Part shown: one piece after another, positions 1 through 8,355 of the stretch
Numbering within the stretch: the first letter of the stretch is position 1
Layout: each line of letters starts with the position of its first letter
Origin: JAKPQD01 sp029572965
GTDB lineage: Bacteria; Bacteroidota; Bacteroidia; Bacteroidales; DTGW01
Reading direction: 5' to 3'
NCBI GenBank assembly: GCA_035374585.1
Contig: DAOSPF010000009.1
Coordinates: forward strand, 4,596-68,595
DNA: 64,000 nt
The notes under the pieces: generated by a model
What the model saw: only the letters and a program-made list of their open reading frames with translations
Databases searched by the model: none
What the model was told of the DNA's origin: nothing
Position numbers and translations under genes: made by a program

Positions 1-2
1 TT

Positions 3-1448
3 ATAGTTACACGAAACGGATATTTCTATTACGTCAACCCTTCAGCCATCAGGTTTTTTGGTTTTTCTGCACCAGAAGAACTTTTGGGCAGGAAGATGAT
101 TGACTTTATTGACCCTAAAACCAATGATAAAGTAATAAACGAAATCGCCAAATTATCCGAATCAGAAAACTGCCCTGCACTTGAGCTGGGCATTATTAAT
201 AAAGAAGGAAAAAAGCTCACCACGCTATCGGCAATAAAAACCATCAGTTACGAAGGCGAACCCTCTTTATTGTTTATAATACAAGACATTACACAACAAA
301 AAAAATATGAAGAAGAGCTTTTTCAGGCAAAACAAAAAGCCGAAGAAAGCGACAAGCTGAAAACCGCCTTTCTGGCCAATATGAGCCACGAAATACGCAC
401 ACCATTAAATGGTATAATAGGCTTTTCAGGACTTTTGAAAAGACAAAACCTTGAAAAAGAAAAACAAGAAAAATACGCTGAAATTATTCATTCCAGTAGT
501 CATCAATTACTTGCGATTATCAACGATATTATTGATATTTCAAAAATAGAAGCCGGCCAAATGGTGGTTTACCATGAGCCCATAAACATTCTGCAAATAA
601 TTACCGAACTTAGCTATATATACAAAAGCCTTGCAGAAAAAAAGGACATTGAATTCAGGCTCAGTCCACTGGAAAATATCCAGGAAATTAGCTCAGACGA
701 AGTAAAATTAAAACAAATATTAACCAACCTGCTAAATAATGCACTGAAGTTTACCCATAATGGGTTTGTCGAGTTAGGCTACAAAAAACAAAATCATGAA
801 GTTGTATTTTGGGTAAGAGATACAGGGATAGGAATTCCCGAAGAATTTCAAAAAATTATTTTTGAACGCTTCAGACAAGTAGAAATAGCCTCCAACAAAA
901 AATATGGCGGCACAGGGTTAGGCCTGTCTATTTCAAAAGCCTTGGTACAGATGCTGGGAGGCCGTATTTGGCTTGATTCTGAAGTTGACAAAGGCACAAC
1001 CTTTTACTTTACCATTCCTTACCATACCGAAAACAAACATACTACGCCCAATATACCACATACGCCCCAGAATGAAAATATTAACTGGAGCAACAAGACA
1101 ATACTGATTGTCGAAGATGAAAGTGTAAACTCATATTATTTTGAAGAAATATTAAAAAACACCGGGGCTAATTTATTATTTGCCGACAAAGGCATGGATG
1201 CTGTTGAAAAGTTTGAAAAAATAAAAATAATCGATTTGGTCTTATTAGACCTTAAGTTGCCCGATATTGACGGATTTGAAGTGCTGAAACAGTTAAAAAA
1301 AATGAACCCGGACATTAAAGTCGTTGCCCAAACAGCCTTTGCTTTGAGCAACGATAAAAAAGCCGCAATCAACGCCGGTTTTAATGGATATATAGCCAAG
1401 CCCGTTGAAAAAAACGAATTATTTGAAACAATTAGTAAACTACTTTAG
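3..1448 (+). CDS. Hybrid sensor histidine kinase/response regulator (5' end outside window)
   Basis: The reading frame is open to the left edge, so the N-terminus is missing; an in-frame TTG at 84 is not a credible start because the upstream codons continue a PAS domain (NPSAIRFFG followed by LLGR). Order of domains: end of a PAS sensor domain, a short coiled coil, a HisKA dimerisation domain with the phospho-accepting His in SHEIRTPLNG (codon at 387), a HATPase domain with N box (LNNALKFT), G1 (DTGIGIP) and G2 (GGTGLGLS), and a C-terminal receiver domain with the phosphorylatable Asp in LLDLKLPD (codon at 1248). Phosphotransfer is expected from His to the internal receiver. No transmembrane segment is visible in the part present. 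Stimulus and output are unknown; the next gene is a protease with its own promoter-like element, so linkage is not implied. Confidence 0.93.
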   Translation: MVTRNGYFYYVNPSAIRFFGFSAPEELLGRKMIDFIDPKTNDKVINEIAKLSESENCPALELGIINKEGKKLTTLSAIKTISYEGEPSLLFIIQDITQQKKYEEELFQAKQKAEESDKLKTAFLANMSHEIRTPLNGIIGFSGLLKRQNLEKEKQEKYAEIIHSSSHQLLAIINDIIDISKIEAGQMVVYHEPINILQIITELSYIYKSLAEKKDIEFRLSPLENIQEISSDEVKLKQILTNLLNNALKFTHNGFVELGYKKQNHEVVFWVRDTGIGIPEEFQKIIFERFRQVEIASNKKYGGTGLGLSISKALVQMLGGRIWLDSEVDKGTTFYFTIPYHTENKHTTPNIPHTPQNENINWSNKTILIVEDESVNSYYFEEILKNTGANLLFADKGMDAVEKFEKIKIIDLVLLDLKLPDIDGFEVLKQLKKMNPDIKVVAQTAFALSNDKKAAINAGFNGYIAKPVEKNELFETISKLL

Positions 1449-1451
1449 TTT

Positions 1452-1472
1452 AGTACATTTGTAAAATGTACT
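1452..1472 (+). promoter_or_regulatory. Palindrome overlapping a -7 element upstream of the tricorn-type protease
   Basis: TACATTTG at 1454-1461 fits the Bacteroidota -7 consensus TAnnTTTG and lies about 50 bases before the ATG at 1510. It is embedded in a 9-bp inverted repeat (AGTACATTT at 1452-1460 and AAATGTACT at 1464-1472) followed by a short T run. It could be the promoter of the downstream gene, an operator over it, or a weak terminator for the kinase. No clear -33 TTTG was found. Confidence 0.45.
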
Positions 1473-1509
1473 TTTAAAAAATTCTCAGTTATTCTAATAT
1501 AGCATTGAT

Positions 1510-4500
1510 ATGAAAATTTTAAAAACCTCATGTTTGCTCATCTTGAGCTTAATTGCATTTTTTCAACGCAGCACAGCCCAAACCCGCTTGCTCCGTTTCC
1601 CGACAGTGTCTGAAAAGAGCATCGCATTCTCCTATGGCGGAGACATTTATACCGTGGACATTAATGGGGGCAATGCCCGCAAGCTCACCAACCATGTAGG
1701 ATATGAATGTTTCCCACGGTTTTCGCCTGATGGCAAATGGATAGCTTTTACCGGGCAATACGACGGCAATACTGAGGTTTACTTAATCCCTTCAGAAGGA
1801 GGAACCCCTAAACGCCTTACATATACTGCCACATTGCAACGCGACGACATTGGCGACCGCATGGGACCTAACAATATAGTGATATGCTGGACCCCTGATG
1901 GGAAAAATATCGTTTATCGTTCGCGCCAGCATAGTTTCAACGACTTCAAAGGAAAACTATACAAGGTGTCTATAGATGGAGGGCTGTCCGAAGAACTGCC
2001 ATTTTCAGTTGGGGGGTTCTGCAGCTATTCACCTGATGGGAACCAATTGGCCTACAACAGAGTTTTCAGGGAATTCAGGACATGGAAAAGATATCGTGGC
2101 GGAATGGCCGACGATATAAGGATTTTTAATTTTAAAACAAAAGAAACCATTAATATTACAAATAATGACGCACAGGACATTATCCCCATGTGGATAGATA
2201 AAGATATTTATTACACCTCTGACAGAACTGGCCGCTTAAACCTATACAAATACAATACAAGCACAAAAAATACCGAACAAAAAACGCTCTTTACAGACTT
2301 TGATGTAAAATTCCCTTCGTCAAATGGCAGTTTGATCGTTTACGAAAACGCTGGCTACATATATAAGTACGATACAAAAACAGGACAGAATGAAAAGGTT
2401 GATATTACTGTGTCGGACGATAAACTTTGGGCCCGTGACGAAATAAAAAACACTTCTACGTATATCAGGAGTTTTGACCTTTCTAAAAATGGCGAAAGAG
2501 TAGTATTTTCAGCGCGCGGGGACATATATTCGTTACCTGCTACCAAAGGCATTACCTATAATCTCACGCGTACGCCAGGAGTGCACGAACGAAACGTAAC
2601 ATGGTCGCCCGATGGAAAGTACATTGCATACCTTTCAGATGCTACAGGCGAGTTTGAAATATACATACAACCTGTAGATGGGTCAAGCCAGGCTGTTCAA
2701 TTGACAAAAAACGCAGACACCTATTATTACGAGATGGTATGGTCGCCCGATAGTAAGAAAATACTATGGGCAGACAGAAAATTCCGCCTAAGGTATATAG
2801 ATGTAGCAACAAAAGCTATTACAGAGATAACACAATCTAAATATGGCAGTGTAGGAGACTATAAATGGTCACCAGATAGCAGATGGGTTGTTTTTGCCCA
2901 GGAAGCTGACAACCACTTTAGCATAATCACAGTTTATGATACAAAAAACAAATCTTTGCATGATATTACTTCTAAATGGTTTTTTTCGCACGAGCCAAGC
3001 TTTTCGCCAGATGGAAAATATATAGCTATTTCGTCGGCACGCGATTTTACTCCTTCGTATAGCGATATTGAATGGAACTACGCCTATTTCAATATGGAGA
3101 AGCTTTATCTTATTTTATTGAAAAAAGATGGAAAATCTCCTTTTGCCCCTGAAAACATTGAAGTTACCACCGATACATCCAACACAGACAAAAAGAAACC
3201 TGCAGAAACTAAAGAAAAAAAATCTGAAACAGCAGTAGAAATAGACTTTGAAAACATAGAACAAAGGTTGATACCTGTTCCTGTAAAGGCTTCATCATAC
3301 TATAATGTTTGGATGGCAGGCGATGGCATATACTACAATGAAAGAAGTGAAGGCAAAACCAATACTTTCAAGTATTACGACTTGAAGAAAAAAGAAGAAA
3401 CCGAGTTGGGCACTGCCAACCGATATGCCATATCTTCAAACGGCAAAAAGATGCTGGTAAACGAAAGTGGCAAATGGGGAGTAATAGACCTGCCCACTTC
3501 GAAAATAAGCCTCAAGGACGAAATAGATTGTTCTAACATGATGGCCAATGTTAATTATAAAAAGGAATGGCGACAGATATTTGACGAAGCATGGAGGCAA
3601 ATGCGTGATTTCTTTTATGTTGAAAACATGCATGGCCTTGATTGGAAGGCTGTTCACGACAAGTATGCCCCTTTGGTAGATTTTGTAGGACATAGAGACG
3701 ACCTTACCTACATCATTGGCGAAATGATAGGCGAACTCAGCATTGGCCATGCTTACATCAATAGCGGCGAAAAGCCCAAGGCTCCCAGGATCAATACAGG
3801 TCTGCTCGGGGCTAAGCTCATCAAAGACAACTCGGGCTATTTCAAAGTAACCAAAATACTTCAAGGTGCCAATTGGAATAAAGATTTGCGTTCACCATTG
3901 ACCGAGCCAGGAGTTAAAATAGCTGAAGGAAACTACATCCTGGCTATTGACGGAGTTGACATAAAGCAATGTGCTGATATTTATGAGATGTTATACAATA
4001 AAGCTGACAAGACCATTGCCCTGACTGTTAATTCAAAACCAGAGATAACCGGAAGCTGGCAAACACTTGTTATTCCTGTTGCAGACGAAAGCAATCTGTA
4101 CTACTATGAATGGGTACAAAAGAATCTCAAGTTAGTAGAGTCGGCTACCAATGGAGAGGTGGGATATATCCATATCCCCGACATGGTATCCGAAGGGTTA
4201 AACGAGTTTGTGAAACACTTTTACCCACAATTGCAAAAGAAAGTAGTTATCATTGACGACCGCGGCAATGGCGGGGGAAATGTCTCGCCCCAGATACTCG
4301 AACGCTTACAAAGAGTGCCATACCGAATGAAAATGCACAGAAATGCTACCGTGCCAGGCACTGTACCAAACGAAACAATGACCGGGGCAAAAATAATGCT
4401 GATAGACCAATACTCAGCCTCAGACGGAGACTTATTCCCTTATGGTTTCAAGAAACTAAAACTTGGAAAGGTAATTGGGGTAAGAACCTGGGGAGGCGTT

Positions 4501-4761
4501 GTCGGTATATCAGGCAGCTTACCCTTCATTGACGGAACAGATTTACGAAAACCCGAATTTGCCAGCTATTCATCTGACTCATCTCAATGGATTATAGAAG
4601 GGCATGGTGTCGAACCAGACATAGTAGTTGAAAACGACCCTGCACGCGAATATGAAGGCATAGATGACCAGCTAAACAAAGCTATAGAACTGGCCAAACA
4701 ATTAGCCAAAGAACAAAAGCCCCTGCCTGCAATTCCTACAGCCCCTGACAAATCTAAATAA
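1510..4761 (+). CDS. Tricorn-type S41 family peptidase, secreted
   Basis: A 1083-residue protein with an N-terminal signal peptide (hydrophobic stretch at residues 4-17, likely cut near STAQ-TR), so it acts in the periplasm or beyond. Residues about 25-560 form TolB/WD40-like beta-propeller blades (repeated FSPDGKWIAF, WSPDGKYIAY). A Lys/Glu-rich linker at about 545-580 is followed by a second propeller-like segment, a helical tricorn core with the GHAY motif, a PDZ domain and the C-terminal S41 catalytic domain. The likely nucleophile is Ser971 in SASDGD, next to Asp972, which in archaeal tricorn lies in the substrate pocket; DDRGNGGG and RTWGGVVG are typical S41 core motifs. Known role of the family: processing of oligopeptides. 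It is monocistronic, ending at a strong hairpin at 4798. Confidence 0.93.
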   Translation: MKILKTSCLLILSLIAFFQRSTAQTRLLRFPTVSEKSIAFSYGGDIYTVDINGGNARKLTNHVGYECFPRFSPDGKWIAFTGQYDGNTEVYLIPSEGGTPKRLTYTATLQRDDIGDRMGPNNIVICWTPDGKNIVYRSRQHSFNDFKGKLYKVSIDGGLSEELPFSVGGFCSYSPDGNQLAYNRVFREFRTWKRYRGGMADDIRIFNFKTKETINITNNDAQDIIPMWIDKDIYYTSDRTGRLNLYKYNTSTKNTEQKTLFTDFDVKFPSSNGSLIVYENAGYIYKYDTKTGQNEKVDITVSDDKLWARDEIKNTSTYIRSFDLSKNGERVVFSARGDIYSLPATKGITYNLTRTPGVHERNVTWSPDGKYIAYLSDATGEFEIYIQPVDGSSQAVQLTKNADTYYYEMVWSPDSKKILWADRKFRLRYIDVATKAITEITQSKYGSVGDYKWSPDSRWVVFAQEADNHFSIITVYDTKNKSLHDITSKWFFSHEPSFSPDGKYIAISSARDFTPSYSDIEWNYAYFNMEKLYLILLKKDGKSPFAPENIEVTTDTSNTDKKKPAETKEKKSETAVEIDFENIEQRLIPVPVKASSYYNVWMAGDGIYYNERSEGKTNTFKYYDLKKKEETELGTANRYAISSNGKKMLVNESGKWGVIDLPTSKISLKDEIDCSNMMANVNYKKEWRQIFDEAWRQMRDFFYVENMHGLDWKAVHDKYAPLVDFVGHRDDLTYIIGEMIGELSIGHAYINSGEKPKAPRINTGLLGAKLIKDNSGYFKVTKILQGANWNKDLRSPLTEPGVKIAEGNYILAIDGVDIKQCADIYEMLYNKADKTIALTVNSKPEITGSWQTLVIPVADESNLYYYEWVQKNLKLVESATNGEVGYIHIPDMVSEGLNEFVKHFYPQLQKKVVIIDDRGNGGGNVSPQILERLQRVPYRMKMHRNATVPGTVPNETMTGAKIMLIDQYSASDGDLFPYGFKKLKLGKVIGVRTWGGVVGISGSLPFIDGTDLRKPEFASYSSDSSQWIIEGHGVEPDIVVENDPAREYEGIDDQLNKAIELAKQLAKEQKPLPAIPTAPDKSK

Positions 4762-4797
4762 CCCATAACTAGCAAAATAGCACTGCAGGATTATGCA

Positions 4798-4839
4798 CAA
4801 AGAACCGCAAAGCTGAATTATCATCTTTGCGGTTCTTTG
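4798..4839. terminator. Bidirectional rho-independent terminator between convergent genes
   Basis: A perfect 15-bp inverted repeat (arms 4798-4812 and 4825-4839, core AAGAACCGCAAAG) with a 12-base loop. It lies 36 bases after the stop of the tricorn-type protease and 38 bases from the stop of the convergent gene at 4878, and has A runs on one side and T runs on the other, so it can serve both. Confidence 0.85.
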
Positions 4840-4877
4840 TATTTAAAAGGTTCCAAAAATTATAATATTAAAAGCCT

Positions 4878-5372
4878 TTATTTCGTAGGCCTATAAATAA
4901 AATATTTACCTTTTGTGATATTTTTAAGCTCAAGCTTACTCAATCCAACCTTACGGCCTGAAAAACTGGTATTTTGATGGGCAAGCTCAAATACCCCCGG
5001 TTCAATAACCCTATATATAATGGCTGTATGATGTCCCATATCTTCAATAGTGGTAGTAGTTTCATTTCCATTCACCACCACATATTTCACTTTCACCTTT
5101 TCAAATTGCATAATATCACCGGGCAAAATCTCATCTTTATTAGGGTCAAGACGTTTGCCATACTTGTATTGATGATCCCACTTTGCATCAACCAATATTA
5201 ACGCCTGATTGGCCAAGTCCCAGCATTCTCCCCTGTCCACTTTCTTTCCAATATTTTCAGTCACAAATTCAATGATTTTTTTGTTCATTTCGGGAAGCGC
5301 ACCCTGGGCTTTTGCTGCATATCCTAAAAAAAAGAATGCTAAAAGTGCTGAAATATAAAACCGTACTTTCAT
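4878..5372 (-). CDS. Secreted NlpC/P60- or CHAP-like cysteine amidase candidate
   Basis: A 164-residue protein with a clear signal peptide (residues 1-22, hydrophobic core then AKAQ). No family is recognised with certainty. The layout resembles papain-like amidases of the NlpC/P60/CHAP group: a Cys in GECWDLANQAL near residue 49 at the start of a helix, a LPGDIMQF motif in the middle (CHAP domains often have GD[IV] here), a His in GHHTAIIYRV and a later polar residue in ELAHQN. If so, it would cleave peptide bonds in cell-wall or other substrates in the periplasm. It stands alone, with the terminator at 4798 downstream. The family call is inference from motif order; there is no alignment behind it. 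Confidence 0.6.
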   Translation of the reverse strand: MKVRFYISALLAFFFLGYAAKAQGALPEMNKKIIEFVTENIGKKVDRGECWDLANQALILVDAKWDHQYKYGKRLDPNKDEILPGDIMQFEKVKVKYVVVNGNETTTTIEDMGHHTAIIYRVIEPGVFELAHQNTSFSGRKVGLSKLELKNITKGKYFIYRPTK

Positions 5373-5700
5373 CTGTGTAAAATTTAATTTGTTGAATTTT
5401 AATTATTTAAACCGTCAATATATATCATTCAATGAGAGCGGATAGAAAACCCATCCTGATTTATCAGGATTCATGTGTGTTTTTGTTTAAAACAAATTTA
5501 ATGTTATTATAAAACATAAATAGTTAAAAAAAGTTGCAGTTTTTATAAACCATAAAATACAAATACCAAAAATCCTGGATATTTGACCAATTTCAAATAT
5601 ATAAATTTATTATATCACCAATATTTATATTATTAAACATAAAACTTTATATTTGTAAATATTTTTAAGCATTTTATCGTTTTTTCTAAATATTATTAAC
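5373..5700. other. Divergent intergenic region with hairpin and -7 element
   Basis: This 328-base gap separates the minus-strand amidase-like gene from the plus-strand PAS/MCP-like gene. It holds a 7-bp hairpin with a TTTA loop (5453-5470, ATCCTGA/TCAGGAT), of the same style as the hairpin at 31586-31599, and TATATTTG at 5648-5655, which fits the -7 element for the gene starting at 5701. The rest is AT-rich with no coding potential that I can support. Confidence 0.5.
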
Positions 5701-6702
5701 ATGACAGCTTTGATGGGTTTGATTTTTTTGCTTTCAGCAACAATCTTTTATTTAGTAATAAAAAACAAAAAACTACGCACTTTATCATCCGAACAAAACT
5801 TACAGATTGTTTTGCTAAAAAAAGACTTGGAAAATACTAATGATGAGGTAAAAAAGCTTTTAAAAGAAATAAATAAAAGCGGGCTTTATATTAGGTTGGT
5901 ACAGCAATCGCCCAATGCTATTATGCTTATGGACAAGGATGCCAATGTAATATGGACAAATAAAGGTTTTGAACAAATGTACGAATATACCTATAAAGAA
6001 TTCATTGCTGCCCGTGGGGGCAATTACCGAAAAACGTCGTTTCATCCTGCCGTTCATGAGCGCCTCGACAAACTGGCCCGTACCAAAAAACCAATAAAAT
6101 ACGAAGCCCTGAATATTACCAGAACTGGCAAGGAGCTTTGGACACAAACTGCGCTTATGCCCATCCTTGGCGATGATGACGAACTTATTGGTATGGTAAC
6201 CATAGATACCGACATTCATCAACGTGTTGTAGAAAGTGACAGCGTGATGGAAAAAATGGAAGATATCAACAAAAAGATGGATGAAATATTTGTCTATTTT
6301 AAGGCCATGAAAAAAGAGTCCCGCGATTTGTTTGAAAGCATCAACAATTCGAAACAATGGATTGAACAAACGGACGAGATAGTTAAATTTATCAAAGAAA
6401 TATCGGACAAAACCAAAATTCTGGGCATCAATGCTTCTATTGAAGCCCATGTAGCCGGCAGTTATGGCGTGGGGTTTAGGGTTATATCCAATGAGATTGT
6501 AGAAATTTCGCACCAAACGACTAATTCTGTTGCCGAAATCAGCAAAATACTTGAAAATATTAAAAAAAGCCACGACGGGCTATTGCAAAACAAGCATGAT
6601 ACCGAAAAAACAATGGAGCTGTATAACGAAAAAATGAAAGACCTGAAGAAAGAGATTATTGAAGTGGAAAATGCTATCCAGATGTTCAAAACACTGACTT
6701 AA
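5701..6702 (+). CDS. PAS domain protein with shortened methyl-accepting-chemotaxis-like signalling region
   Basis: A 333-residue protein. Residues 1-20 form a single hydrophobic segment (membrane anchor), residues 20-60 a coiled coil, about 65-180 a PAS domain (ending in the usual PAC region with GMVTIDTD), and about 185-333 a long coiled coil. Within it, a stretch reading IKEISDKTKILGINASIEAH followed by GVGFRVISNEIVEIS is a recognisable MCP hairpin tip (compare LLALNAAIEAARAGE.GRGFAVVA in chemoreceptors). HAMP and periplasmic sensor domains are absent and the signalling helices are short. It probably senses a cytoplasmic ligand through PAS and signals through a chemoreceptor-like tip. No che genes are nearby, so the partner is unknown. 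Confidence 0.8.
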   Translation: MTALMGLIFLLSATIFYLVIKNKKLRTLSSEQNLQIVLLKKDLENTNDEVKKLLKEINKSGLYIRLVQQSPNAIMLMDKDANVIWTNKGFEQMYEYTYKEFIAARGGNYRKTSFHPAVHERLDKLARTKKPIKYEALNITRTGKELWTQTALMPILGDDDELIGMVTIDTDIHQRVVESDSVMEKMEDINKKMDEIFVYFKAMKKESRDLFESINNSKQWIEQTDEIVKFIKEISDKTKILGINASIEAHVAGSYGVGFRVISNEIVEISHQTTNSVAEISKILENIKKSHDGLLQNKHDTEKTMELYNEKMKDLKKEIIEVENAIQMFKTLT

Positions 6703-6710
6703 TATTTAAC

Positions 6711-6740
6711 CACCCTTACCTTTTCTTATAAAGGAGGGGG
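6711..6740. repeat. Intergenic hairpin repeat (CCCT...AAAGGAGGGG type)
   Basis: An imperfect inverted repeat, pyrimidine-rich on the left (CACCCTTACCTTTT) and purine-rich on the right (AAAGGAGGGGG), 8 bases after the stop of the PAS/MCP-like gene. Related sequence appears at 47508-47556 and, inside a coding region, at 48388-48414. It may also act as a terminator. Confidence 0.5.
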
Positions 6741-6800
6741 AATACAACATTTTAAAGAGTATTATGAGAATAATAGACTTCTAAACTAATTTGCCAATCT

Positions 6801-7268
6801 CTAATCCTCCATTGACAATACATCCTGAATTACATACGACTCAAAGCCCCGCGAAAGGGCAAACTGGAATAATTTCTTCGTAACTTCTTTATTGGCACCT
6901 TTAACAAATTTTGCTTTTTTATCGAGCTCTTCTTTAAGAATATCGAGATATTCGTTCTGGTCTATTTCTTTAAGTGCAGCATTTGCAACACTTTCCTCAA
7001 CTCCTTTTTGCCGAAGGGCCATGCTTAACTTTATCCTGCCCCATTTATTGAACCGGAGCTTATCGTGAACAAAAGCTTTGGCAAACCTTTTATCATCGAG
7101 GTATTTTTCCTGGCAAAGTTTTTCTATGATTTGATTAATGATATCCTCTGAAACATCAAAAGATTTAAGCTTTTGAACCACTTCAGCTTTGCAACGCTCC
7201 TGACCACTACAATAACGAGCAGCAAAGTCATAAGCTTCTTTTTCTGAAAAAGATTGAGGAGAGACCAT
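6801..7268 (-). CDS. recX: Regulatory protein RecX
   Basis: A 155-residue protein, the usual length for RecX. It is all-helical with the repeated three-helix units of the family: ARYCSGQERCKAEVVQKL, then EKYLDDKRFAKAFVHDKL, then GRIKLSMALRQKGV. Known role: binds RecA filaments and modulates recombination and the SOS response. It starts 3 bases after prmC, so the two are very likely co-transcribed, an arrangement that differs from the recA-recX pairing of many other bacteria. Confidence 0.9.
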   Translation of the reverse strand: MVSPQSFSEKEAYDFAARYCSGQERCKAEVVQKLKSFDVSEDIINQIIEKLCQEKYLDDKRFAKAFVHDKLRFNKWGRIKLSMALRQKGVEESVANAALKEIDQNEYLDILKEELDKKAKFVKGANKEVTKKLFQFALSRGFESYVIQDVLSMED

Positions 7269-7271
7269 ATC

Positions 7272-8219
7272 TTAGAACTGGCGGAATTTCTCCAACTCAG
7301 GATTTTCGCCTTTTTTGAACAACTTTATCTGCGCCCTGACCATACGGGGTTTGCCACTCAAATCGGGTTTCACCTGTACATTTCTAAAACCCTTCAGGGT
7401 AAGCATTTCCATTATTTCTTTGTGAAAACGCGGATTAATCTCGAAATATAAGAAACCTCCCCATTCGAGCTTAATACGGGCAAAGTCAGCAATAGCCTTA
7501 TAAAACTTCAAAGGTTCTTCGTCTTCCACAAACAAAGCCATGTGAGGTTCGTAATCTAATACATTCTTTTGCATCTGGGCAGCCTCACTTTTTGTTACAT
7601 ACGGTGGGTTGCTAACTATAATATCGTAAGCCTCTTTAAAATGCTTGGAACTTTCGGTGGTAAAGTCCTGCAAAATATCATAATGAAAAAAGTTCACAAT
7701 ACTTTCATTTAAAAACGAGTTTTCCTCGGCAATTTCGAGCGCCTCGTCTGAAATATCAATACCATCAGTTTGCGAGTGCAGCATAAGCTTATCTAAAGCA
7801 ATAGCAAGACATCCAGAACCTGTACCAATATCAAGGATACGGTTTTCATTGAATTTGTGCGTTTTTATAATCCAATCAGCCAGTTCTTCAGTCTCAGGCC
7901 TGGGGATTAATACACCAGGGGCCACTTTAAGCTTAAGCCCAAGAAAATCAGCAGAACCTAATAAATACTGAATAGGACGAAATTCTTTCAACCCTTCTGT
8001 AACCTCTTGAATTTTTAGAAAAGACTCTGCCGAAACTTCTAAATTTGGTTTGAGGTGAAAATCAACCGGATGAATATTGGCAATTTTGTCAAAAACGATA
8101 CGCCTTATGCTCCTGAATTCATTTTCAGGATATAACGCACTTATTTCTTTTTCAAAATATTGAAGGGCTTCACTTAGTTTTACAGATGATGTTTCCAACG
8201 CTCTTATTTTTGGTTCCAA
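7272..8219 (-). CDS. prmC: Peptide chain release factor N5-glutamine methyltransferase PrmC
   Basis: A 315-residue SAM-dependent methyltransferase. The N-terminal helical domain (residues 1-100) binds release factors. The Rossmann domain has the SAM-binding motif LDIGTGSGCLAIAL, an acidic residue at the end of strand 2 (DGIDIS), and the catalytic NPPY motif (IVSNPPYV). It methylates the Gln of the GGQ loop of RF1/RF2. RIPRPETEEL-like sequence (LIPRPETEEL) is a further family signature. First gene of a two-gene unit with recX. Confidence 0.95.
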   Translation of the reverse strand: MEPKIRALETSSVKLSEALQYFEKEISALYPENEFRSIRRIVFDKIANIHPVDFHLKPNLEVSAESFLKIQEVTEGLKEFRPIQYLLGSADFLGLKLKVAPGVLIPRPETEELADWIIKTHKFNENRILDIGTGSGCLAIALDKLMLHSQTDGIDISDEALEIAEENSFLNESIVNFFHYDILQDFTTESSKHFKEAYDIIVSNPPYVTKSEAAQMQKNVLDYEPHMALFVEDEEPLKFYKAIADFARIKLEWGGFLYFEINPRFHKEIMEMLTLKGFRNVQVKPDLSGKPRMVRAQIKLFKKGENPELEKFRQF

Positions 8220-8312
8220 TTTAACAATTTTTTACGTCAACACAGCCTTTTGAAACTAAAAAAATGATTTTTTATTTTAACACACAGATTAGCTGATATA
8301 AAAAACTATACT

Positions 8313-8320
8313 TAGTTTTG
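8313..8320 (+). promoter_or_regulatory. -7 promoter element for ribD
   Basis: TAGTTTTG fits TAnnTTTG. Transcription would begin near 8327, which argues against the upstream GTG at 8323 as the ribD start and for the ATG at 8356. Confidence 0.5.
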
Positions 8321-8355
8321 TTGTGTACTTCAAAGTTATACTACACGAAGGTAGA

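Noticed and set aside
3436..3864. 142-codon minus-strand open frame
   Set aside because: Antisense to the tricorn-type protease core.
5860..6573. 237-codon minus-strand open frame
   Set aside because: Antisense to the PAS/MCP-like gene, which has recognisable domains on the plus strand.
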